Positions 6,128-11,599 of a DNA stretch of 13,991 nt are shown here, piece by piece (position 1 is the first letter of the stretch; every line of letters begins with the position of its first letter). Origin of the DNA: an uncultured Anaerovibrio sp. (GTDB lineage: Bacteria; Bacillota; Negativicutes; Selenomonadales; Selenomonadaceae); the NCBI GenBank assembly GCA_900768695.1, contig CAAGDY010000065.1, positions 1 to 13,991 on the forward strand, in the 5' to 3' direction. The notes under the pieces are model-generated. The model searched no databases. It had not been told where the DNA came from and saw only the letters and a program-made list of their open reading frames with translations. A program made the translations under genes and the position numbers.

Positions 6128-6514
6128 ATGAGCAGTAAGGTATTTGAAGCATTCAACAACGGCAGGCTGGTATTGCCAGGTAAGGTCAACAGCTTTGAGC
6201 AGATTGGCTGGTCCAAGCATCCGACGTTTGAGGGCGTGGAATTAAAGCACATCATTACAGGAGCGGAAACTGGAAGCCAGCTGAACCTGCTATGCCTGCA
6301 GATAAGCCGGCCGGGAGCCGCCGCAAAGCAAAATGGTCTTGCGGCGGCTCCTTTTAGGTTCGCATCGCCTACAAAAGTGGTTGAAGTTTTATACTATACT
6401 TTTTTGCCTTCTCCCGCAGGCACAGGGCCAAAAGGTGCAATAAAAAACAAGCATATCCCACCAGCAGGCAGGACATGCTTGTCATCTATAACATCAATCC
6501 ATCAATCAGATTAA
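6128..6514 (+). CDS. Probably truncated cupin-family protein (gene remnant)
   Basis: The frame begins well: GTGAGG lies about 9 bases before the ATG, and residues 1-51 look like the start of a small cupin protein, with RLVLPGKVNSFEQIGW at 13-28 and GVELKHIITG at 36-45. After Gln51, where I would expect the metal-binding histidines and beta-barrel, the sequence changes to proline- and alanine-rich text without cupin motifs. From about residue 63 it reads across a strong terminator hairpin (6314-6355), which is not normal for coding DNA. The frame then runs on to a stop at 6514 next to the end of ddh. I read this as an internal or 3' deletion that joined the gene's start to its downstream terminator. 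The alternative, a real short protein with a novel tail, is less likely. Confidence 0.5.
   Translation: MSSKVFEAFNNGRLVLPGKVNSFEQIGWSKHPTFEGVELKHIITGAETGSQLNLLCLQISRPGAAAKQNGLAAAPFRFASPTKVVEVLYYTFLPSPAGTGPKGAIKNKHIPPAGRTCLSSITSIHQSD
6314..6355 (+). terminator. Strong terminator inside the cupin-like open frame
   Basis: A perfect 13-bp stem, GGAGCCGCCGCAA (6314-6326) with TTGCGGCGGCTCC (6339-6351), has a 12-base loop and is followed by TTTT. It would end the araC-cupin transcript. Lying within the open frame, it marks the downstream part as originally non-coding. Confidence 0.8.
6441..6482 (-). terminator. Rho-independent terminator of ddh
   Basis: On the minus strand ACAAGCAT pairs with ATGCTTGT. 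The stem continues inward for 8 more pairs, three of them G-U, to a TGCT loop, and is followed by TTTTTTA. It ends leftward transcription from ddh 50 bases after its stop codon. With the opposing terminator at 6314-6355 it insulates the two converging units. Confidence 0.8.
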
Positions 6515-6533
6515 TATAATTTGGCTAAGAGAA

Positions 6534-7514
6534 TCAGAGCATATGGGCTCTCAGTTCCTCACCGCTCAGCGGGGAAAGGTAGGCCGGTGCCACGTCGAAC
6601 ACGGTCTTACAGCCGTTTGCACCCTCATTGTGCAGGCGGTTCACAGCACGGGCATAGGCAAGAATGACAGAGGAAGTGAACTCAGGATTGGAGTCCAGCT
6701 TCAGGCTGTACTCGATAACATGCTTATGCTCTCCATTGAAGCCGGTAACACCGGTACGGAAAACAAAGCCGCCATGAGGAATACCGCTGTGGTTGGCCTG
6801 CAGCTCCTCCTCGCTGATGAAATGCACGGTAGTATCGTAATCGGAGAAGTAGTTCGGCATCTCCTTGATGTCCTTCTCAATCTGAGCCAGGTCTGCGCCC
6901 TCCTCAGCCACTACAAAGCACTCACGGGTATGCTTCTGGCGGGTGGTCAGTTCAGGGTTCTCACCGTTTCTCACAGCCTCCAGAGCCGCCTCAACAGGAA
7001 TGGTGTACTGCTTGCCGTTCTTGACGCCCTTGACGCGACGAATGGCATCAGAATGGCCCTGGCTTACGCCCTTGCCCCAGAAGGTATAGTCATTGCCCTG
7101 CGGCAGTACGGCATTGGCATACAGGCGGTTCAGGGAGAACATGCCAGGGTCCCAGCCGCAGGAAATCAGGGCAGTATGGCCGCTTTCCGTAGCCGCTTTA
7201 TCCACATTGGCAAAATGTTCCGGAATGCGGGCATGGGTATCAAAGCTGTCAATCACGTTGAAATACTTTGCCAGCTCCGGAGTCTGCTCCGGCAGGTCGG
7301 TAGCAGAGCCGCCGCACAGCACCAGTACATCAATCTCATCAGCATGGCTTGCCGCCTCGGAGGCGGCATACACCTTTACGCCCTCGGTCTGCAACTTCAC
7401 ATCAGCAGGATTTCTGCGGGTGAATACTGCCACCAGCTCCATATCATCATTCTGGCGGACAGCAGCCTCTACGCCGCGCCCCAGATTGCCATAGCCATAA
7501 ATACCAATTCTCAT
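6534..7514 (-). CDS. ddh: meso-Diaminopimelate D-dehydrogenase
   Basis: This NADPH-dependent enzyme (EC 1.4.1.16) reductively aminates tetrahydrodipicolinate with ammonia to give meso-diaminopimelate in one step, for lysine and peptidoglycan. It acts in the cytoplasm. The 326-residue length matches the family. The N-terminal Rossmann motif GYGNLGRG is at 7-14. Substrate-region motifs follow: DSFDTH (89-94), SCGWDPGMFS (118-127), GKGVSQGHSDAIRR (147-160), TRQKHTRECF (191-200) and HGGFVFRTG (247-255). The C-terminus returns to the cofactor domain with AYARAVNR. AAAGGAAG lies 7 bases before the ATG. It has its own promoter and terminator and is probably monocistronic. Bacteria with this enzyme bypass the succinylase or acetylase branches of the pathway. 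Confidence 0.95.
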   Translation of the reverse strand: MRIGIYGYGNLGRGVEAAVRQNDDMELVAVFTRRNPADVKLQTEGVKVYAASEAASHADEIDVLVLCGGSATDLPEQTPELAKYFNVIDSFDTHARIPEHFANVDKAATESGHTALISCGWDPGMFSLNRLYANAVLPQGNDYTFWGKGVSQGHSDAIRRVKGVKNGKQYTIPVEAALEAVRNGENPELTTRQKHTRECFVVAEEGADLAQIEKDIKEMPNYFSDYDTTVHFISEEELQANHSGIPHGGFVFRTGVTGFNGEHKHVIEYSLKLDSNPEFTSSVILAYARAVNRLHNEGANGCKTVFDVAPAYLSPLSGEELRAHML

Positions 7515-7570
7515 TACATATCTTCCTTTCTTATCTCACTACAGTGCATACCTTGCCCCTAGCAAGCACT

Positions 7571-7599
7571 ATATAATAAATGATATATATGTATGTCAA
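7571..7599 (-). promoter_or_regulatory. ddh promoter
   Basis: On the minus strand a perfect TTGACA (7594-7599) is followed after 17 bases by TTATAT (7571-7576). The expected start is near 7564, leaving a leader of about 50 bases. The leader begins with a small CTTGC/GCAAG hairpin (7553-7567). The near-consensus boxes suggest strong, largely constitutive expression. Confidence 0.7.
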
Positions 7600-7618
7600 T
7601 ATTTACATATCGACCAAC

Positions 7619-7672
7619 TGATATAATATCACAAAATTGATTATTATGGTAGGATTTTATTGTGTATACAAT
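7619..7672. promoter_or_regulatory. Two palindromes upstream of the ddh promoter
   Basis: TGATAT-A-ATATCA (7619-7631) and ATTGT-GTAT-ACAAT (7659-7672) lie 20-75 bases upstream of the ddh -35 box and behind the transporter gene. The second resembles TTGTATACAA-like sites of some GntR regulators but with a longer centre. Either may be an activator or repressor site for ddh. AT-rich DNA makes such matches easy by chance. Confidence 0.25.
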
Positions 7673-7723
7673 GTACATTTTGCAGGATAACCTCCATAGC
7701 GCACATTATAGCCAGCAGACATA

Positions 7724-8908
7724 TTATTCACTGTTTTTCCCCATCTGCCCCATGAGCCACAAGCTGACCACAAAGCCAAGCAGGGCAAACACTGCACCGC
7801 CATAGCCTATATAAGCCATGGATAATTCCGTACAGATAACACCACCAGCCCATGTGCCGCCACCAATGCCAAAATTGAAAATGCCGGAATAAATAGACAT
7901 AGCAACAGGCGCACTGCTGAGAGTGGTAGCCTGCAATACCTCTGCCTGGCTCGCCATGCCATACGAGGTCATAAAAATCCCCCACAGAACTATCAATGGC
8001 AATAGCAGATACACACTATCTGACAAAGGATACAATGCCAAAAGTACCGTTGCCAGCCCCAAAATGGTTGCGGCCAGATAATGCCTGCTGAACCGCTCAT
8101 ACAACCTGGCAAACAGCATACTGCCCGCCATCCCGGCAAAGCCCAAAATCATCAGGGCTGTAGTAATCATATTATCCGACATGCCCGCCACATGCTTCAT
8201 AAAAGGCTCTATATAGCTATATGCCGTATATTGCGACATAGGAATAAGTATATTTACACCATACAGCCCCATAAGAACTTTATTGTGCAACAGCTCCGGC
8301 AACTGCCTGAAGGAAAATGGTTCTGTTTTCGGCAGCTTCGGAAAAACAACTGCCATATAAATCAGTATAACAACCGCCACTGCCGCCATGAAAAAAAATG
8401 ACATGCGCCAGCCAAGCTGCAAACCGATAATACGCCCTACCGGCAACCCCAAAATAACTGCCAGCGAAGAACCTGCCACCAGCATACTCATAGCCACAGC
8501 CTTGAATTTTGGTGCTACCAGCCTGACTGCTGCCGGAGTGGCGATAGACCAGTAAATGGCATGGGCACATGCCAGCACCAGCCGCGCCCCCAGCAACGTC
8601 CAAAAATCATTTGCCAAAGAAGCCAGGCTGTTAGATAAAATAAAAACGCCCAGCGTAGAAAGAATCAGTGTCCTAAGTCCATATCTTGATGCCCATACCA
8701 TCAGCGGCATGGAAAGCACCATCACCACCCATGCGTATATGGACACAATACGGCCTATTTCCGCCTCTGTCATAACAAAATCCTCTGCAATGGCAGACAG
8801 CAATCCTATGGGCATAAACTCAGATGTATTGAACAAAAAAGCCGCACAGGTCATACCTGCCAGCGGCAACCACTCCCGTATTGACAAACCAGCTTCCTGC
8901 TTATCCAA
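7724..8908 (-). CDS. sotB: SotB-like MFS efflux transporter (DHA1 type)
   Basis: This 12-helix major facilitator protein of the inner membrane has 394 residues from the chosen start. It strongly resembles E. coli SotB, a proton-driven sugar (arabinose/IPTG) exporter: FNTSEFMPIGLL (26-37), YAWVV (58-62), CAHAIYWSI (114-122), LGLPVGRIIG (153-162), GWRMSFF (166-172), YTAYSYIEPF (227-236) and SGIFNFGIGGG (341-351). No stop or gap interrupts the helices. An ATG at 8938 is in frame, but a perfect GGAGGGG lies downstream of it, 8 bases before TTG at 8908 (5 before TTG at 8911), so a TTG start is more likely. It follows the PheC-like binding-protein gene by about 48 bases on the same strand and probably shares its transcript. 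The true substrate is unknown; the neighbour suggests an amino acid or aromatic acid as readily as a sugar. Confidence 0.88.
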   Translation of the reverse strand: MDKQEAGLSIREWLPLAGMTCAAFLFNTSEFMPIGLLSAIAEDFVMTEAEIGRIVSIYAWVVMVLSMPLMVWASRYGLRTLILSTLGVFILSNSLASLANDFWTLLGARLVLACAHAIYWSIATPAAVRLVAPKFKAVAMSMLVAGSSLAVILGLPVGRIIGLQLGWRMSFFFMAAVAVVILIYMAVVFPKLPKTEPFSFRQLPELLHNKVLMGLYGVNILIPMSQYTAYSYIEPFMKHVAGMSDNMITTALMILGFAGMAGSMLFARLYERFSRHYLAATILGLATVLLALYPLSDSVYLLLPLIVLWGIFMTSYGMASQAEVLQATTLSSAPVAMSIYSGIFNFGIGGGTWAGGVICTELSMAYIGYGGAVFALLGFVVSLWLMGQMGKNSE

Positions 8909-8916
8909 CAAACAAT

Positions 8917-8923
8917 CCCCTCC
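8917..8923 (-). promoter_or_regulatory. Ribosome binding site fixing the sotB-like start at TTG
   Basis: GGAGGGG on the minus strand is the only good site near the start. It lies 5 bases before TTG 8909-8911 and 8 before TTG 8906-8908, and downstream of the ATG at 8936-8938, which itself has no purine-rich site in front. Confidence 0.75.
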
Positions 8924-8956
8924 AAGATGAACTTGCATAATTTTTTATCCCGGTCA

Positions 8957-9733
8957 TTATTTTAAATACTTTTCCCTGAGCTGAGGCAGGGTTCCATCCG
9001 CTTCCAATTCCTCCAGCACAAAATTCACATAATTCAGCCAGGGCTGGTCCCCCTGCTGCATGAGCGCAGCTTTATTGATTATCGTAAACGGCCTGTCCAC
9101 CAGTGGCGCAGCCAGCTCAGGATTTATATGCACATACCGCACAGCCTCGAAGGTATCCGTAATCATGACATCAGCCTCGCCTGCCGCAATCAGGCCGGGA
9201 ATTTCTGCATTTTCCTCGTGCATAATCACGGTGGCATTTTGCAGCTTGCTACGCACGAATTTTTCATTAGTACCGCCCGGATTGAGCATAATCCGCACCT
9301 CAGGCTTATTTATATCCTCCAGCGACTGATAGCTGGCGGCATTTTCCCTGCGGCAAAGGACTGTCTTGCCTGTCACGCAATATCCTTTTGAAAGAGCCAT
9401 CGTCCGCTCCCTTTCATAAATTCTTGAAATACCGCACAGGGCCACATCAAATTTATTCTCCTGCACATCCTTTGCCAAGGCCGGCCAGGTGGTAGGAACA
9501 TATACCAGCTTCACATTCAGGGATTTTGCCAGTATTTCTGCCAGCTCCGCATCAATCCCCTCATATTCGCCGGTTTCCGCATTATAATAGGACATGGGGC
9601 GATAATCCCCCGTTGTCCCCACCAACAGCTCCCCTCTGGCAGCAATGTCCTCCAAATGCCCGGCACATGCAAAGGCAATCTGCGAAAAAAACACAGTAAT
9701 AGCAACAAACAATCTGAAAAATACTGATTTCAT
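8957..9733 (-). CDS. Periplasmic substrate-binding protein, cyclohexadienyl dehydratase (PheC)-like
   Basis: This exported family-3 solute-binding protein has 258 residues. A signal peptide occupies about 1-24 (hydrophobic core 5-19, likely cut at AFA or ACA). The cysteine near the cut lacks a normal lipobox, so a soluble periplasmic protein is likely. The mature fold shows TTGDYRPMSYY (40-50), PTTWPAL (80-86), GISRIYERERTMALSKGY (101-118), NPGGTNEKF (151-159) and MITDTFEA (190-197). As I recall Pseudomonas PheC, these match it closely, including the NPGGTNE and TTGDY motifs. PheC evolved from amino-acid binding proteins and dehydrates prephenate or arogenate to phenylpyruvate or phenylalanine. 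No ABC permease or ATPase gene is adjacent, which fits an enzyme or orphan sensor better than a transporter part. GAGAGGGAC precedes the ATG. Activity is not proven. Confidence 0.85.
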   Translation of the reverse strand: MKSVFFRLFVAITVFFSQIAFACAGHLEDIAARGELLVGTTGDYRPMSYYNAETGEYEGIDAELAEILAKSLNVKLVYVPTTWPALAKDVQENKFDVALCGISRIYERERTMALSKGYCVTGKTVLCRRENAASYQSLEDINKPEVRIMLNPGGTNEKFVRSKLQNATVIMHEENAEIPGLIAAGEADVMITDTFEAVRYVHINPELAAPLVDRPFTIINKAALMQQGDQPWLNYVNFVLEELEADGTLPQLREKYLK

Positions 9734-9777
9734 ATTAACGTCCCTCTCAAAAGCATAAATTTCATAACACAGCTATT

Positions 9778-9806
9778 ATTATAATCCCCTAAGAACATAT
9801 AGCCAA
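9778..9806 (-). promoter_or_regulatory. Promoter of the binding protein - sotB operon
   Basis: TTGGCT (9801-9806), 17 bases, then a perfect TATAAT (9778-9783) on the minus strand. The start is expected near 9771, about 38 bases before the ATG. The hexamers are identical to those of the dinB promoter. Confidence 0.65.
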
Positions 9807-10039
9807 CATATTTTATTGCACAAATTCTAACTCAAGGACTCTGCCGCTCCAAATATCTCGCTAATAATCATTTTTCAATTTCTGCAACTATACCTCATCC
9901 TCTGCCTTATATGTAAAAACAATACTACTTTTCTATAATCTTTTACTTCGACATCATTTATAAAGCTCCTGCCAAGTATACTGGCTTGCCACTATTTTCC
10001 TGTAAGGCTTTTACCATCATTTTGATGTCTCCATTTTCC
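9807..10039. other. Intergenic stretch with a possible gene remnant
   Basis: No normal gene lies here. On the minus strand a 20-codon frame (9958-10020) begins ATG-ATG with GGAG 8 bases upstream and reads MMVKALQENSGKPVYLAGAL. A second frame, overlapping its end, continues with protein-like text (INDVEVKDYRKVVLFL) for about 25 codons. Together they could be one small gene broken by a frameshift, or simple chance. I recognise no family. No convincing terminator for the ATPase gene was found here. Confidence 0.3.
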
Positions 10040-11266
10040 CTAAACTAAATTGCACGGAATATACCAATTTTTTTCATCTATAGGTACCACTTCCTCACTC
10101 ATGCAGATAAGACCTCCGTAGCTTCGCCGCAGATTTGTCTTGTCCAGCAAGGAAAATTTCCTTATTTCCCGACGGTCAGGGGTGGCCGATTTCTTTATTT
10201 CCAGCGGATGTAGCTCATTGTTTTTTTCCACAACAAGGTCTATCTCCTTTGCATTAGAGTCACGATAATAATATAAATTTGCCTTTGTTGAAGCATACGC
10301 ATAATTTTTCAATAGCTCCACTATTACATAGTTCTCAAAGTAATGACCACTAGCCGCTCCATGCAACAGGGCATCCCGTGTCAACCACATAGAAAGATAG
10401 GCGCACAGACCAGTGTCTAAAAAATATAATTTAGGCTTCTTTGTCAGCCGCTTCAGCTCATTATTGGCATAAGGCTGTAATAGATAAATAATTCCCAACC
10501 CCTGCAGTATTTGTAGCCACGCCTTAGCAGTAGGCTGAGAAAGTTCTGCCGCTTCAGCCAATGTTTTATAATTTACCTGCTCCGCAATCAATGCGGCACA
10601 GGCATTGAGAAACTTCCTGAAACGTATTGTATCAGTAATACCTCCCGATTCAGTCACATCACGCATCAGATAGGTTTCAATATAGGAATTGAAATATTCC
10701 TGGCGCAATTCTTCATCAGCCTGTAAAACATCCGGCATGCCGCCACGCCAGATATACTCATATACATCCATTATGTCATTTTTTTTTGACATTGATTGCC
10801 TTTTTATCAAGTTTGGCAAAGAAAAATCCAATTCATCAACAAAGTCAATGCCATCTATCTCATTTTTAGAAAGACTGTACATATTCAATATGCCTATCCT
10901 GCCGGCAAGAGTTTCCCTGACACTCCCCATCATGCTGTACTGCTGGGAGCCTGTGAGCCAGAACAATCCCCGCTCCTCGCTGTTATCGCATATAATCTTT
11001 ATCTGCTCAAAAAGCTCCGGTGCCTTTTGTATCTCGTCAATAATCATCGGTGGCTTGTATGTCTGAAAGAACAGCACCGGGTCTGTTTTTGCCAGCATCC
11101 TTGCCATAGCATTATCCATTGTGACATAGGTACGTTCTTCTCCTGCTGCCAGTTGCCTGAGCATTGTCGTTTTTCCCACCTGCCTGGCACCAGTAACCAA
11201 TATAGCCTTAAAAAATGTATTCATGTGCATAAATTTGCGTTCCAGACTACGTTTGATGTATTGCAT
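10040..11266 (-). CDS. AAA ATPase with C-terminal DUF4143 domain
   Basis: This predicted cytoplasmic P-loop ATPase of the AAA_14/DUF4143 family has 408 residues. The Walker A is GARQVGKTT (26-34), the Walker B MIIDE (74-78), and the sensor strand WLTGSQQ (103-109). A winged-helix segment, KTLAEAAELSQPTAKAWL, lies at about 234-251. The C-terminal DUF4143 part has the nuclease-like layout Glu311, Asp343 (EIDLVV) and E356-I-K358, a PD-(D/E)XK pattern. The start is ATG 11264-11266: GGGAGG lies 7 bases upstream, while the ATG at 11281 sits before that site. The family is common and stand-alone in bacteria and archaea, with no agreed function. The promoter lies in a large palindrome. The gene is AT-richer than ddh or the glutamate synthase gene, hinting at acquisition. 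Confidence 0.9.
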   Translation of the reverse strand: MQYIKRSLERKFMHMNTFFKAILVTGARQVGKTTMLRQLAAGEERTYVTMDNAMARMLAKTDPVLFFQTYKPPMIIDEIQKAPELFEQIKIICDNSEERGLFWLTGSQQYSMMGSVRETLAGRIGILNMYSLSKNEIDGIDFVDELDFSLPNLIKRQSMSKKNDIMDVYEYIWRGGMPDVLQADEELRQEYFNSYIETYLMRDVTESGGITDTIRFRKFLNACAALIAEQVNYKTLAEAAELSQPTAKAWLQILQGLGIIYLLQPYANNELKRLTKKPKLYFLDTGLCAYLSMWLTRDALLHGAASGHYFENYVIVELLKNYAYASTKANLYYYRDSNAKEIDLVVEKNNELHPLEIKKSATPDRREIRKFSLLDKTNLRRSYGGLICMSEEVVPIDEKNWYIPCNLV

Positions 11267-11273
11267 GCCAACA

Positions 11274-11279
11274 CCTCCC
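11274..11279 (-). promoter_or_regulatory. Ribosome binding site fixing the ATPase start
   Basis: GGGAGG on the minus strand, 7 bases before ATG 11264-11266. The upstream in-frame ATG (11279-11281) overlaps this site and would lack one of its own. Confidence 0.75.
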
Positions 11280-11280
11280 A

Positions 11281-11323
11281 TTTTTAGGATAAAATAAAGT
11301 ACACTTTCATTTTATCCTAAAAA
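11281..11323. promoter_or_regulatory. 43-base palindrome at the ATPase promoter (candidate operator)
   Basis: Perfect 15-bp arms, TTTTTAGGATAAAAT (11281-11295) and ATTTTATCCTAAAAA (11309-11323), flank a centre that is itself nearly symmetrical (AAAGT-AC-ACTTT plus one C). The right arm contains the -10 box of the leftward promoter, and the expected transcription start is near the centre. The full hairpin is therefore not transcribed from that promoter; this points to a DNA-level protein site. Confidence 0.65.
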
Positions 11324-11337
11324 CACCTTGTCTTCAA
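11309..11337 (-). promoter_or_regulatory. Promoter of the DUF4143 ATPase gene
   Basis: TTGAAG (11332-11337), a 17-base spacer and TAAAAT (11309-11314) on the minus strand. The -10 box is embedded in one arm of the palindrome. Start expected near 11302, about 36 bases before the chosen ATG. Confidence 0.6.
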
Positions 11338-11521
11338 TATAATTCTCAAAGATTTAATACTTCAGACTTCCCCGCAACGACATATACATACTGCTATACT
11401 ATATCCTTTTTATGATGTAATGCTATATAGAACTTCTAGTGATGATTATAAACCACACTATTGTTGTAAGAGCGTATTCTCTGCGGCACAAAGATATTTT
11501 TTATCGAATTCTATTTAATCC
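11338..11521. other. AT-rich intergenic DNA, nothing recognised
   Basis: Between the ATPase promoter and the glutamate synthase terminator I see no gene, RNA or clear repeat. A fragment AATCCTAAAAT near 11516-11526 echoes one arm of the palindrome (ATCCTAAAA), which could be a second weak binding site. Confidence 0.4.
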
Positions 11522-11567
11522 TAAAATTGAAACAGCCCCGACATGCACATAGCACATCGGGGCTGTT
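11522..11567 (-). terminator. Terminator of the glutamate synthase operon
   Basis: The minus-strand stem AACAGCCCC-GATGTGC pairs with GCATGTC-GGGGCTGTT, 16 bp with two G-U pairs around a 5-base loop, followed by TTCAATTTT. It lies 33 bases after the stop codon of the fused subunit, making that gene the last of its operon. Confidence 0.8.
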
Positions 11568-11599
11568 CCTGTGTATTGGACAAGAATTAGAAAATAATC

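Noticed and set aside
6543..7562. 339-codon open frame on the plus strand
   Set aside because: It is antisense to ddh, an unambiguous and complete enzyme gene.
9662..9668. Lipoprotein signal at the cysteine of the PheC-like protein
   Set aside because: The residues before the cysteine (AFA) do not give a proper lipobox with leucine at -3, so ordinary signal peptidase cleavage is preferred.
10040..11266. Defence-system gene
   Set aside because: An ATPase with a nuclease-like tail invites this reading, but no partner genes, restriction or toxin modules or known defence neighbours are visible, so no such claim is made.
11281..11323. Transposon terminal inverted repeats or a terminator
   Set aside because: The arms are only 13 bases apart and no transposase is present. 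As a hairpin it lies at the start of the ATPase gene, includes its -10 box and is not placed behind any gene end.
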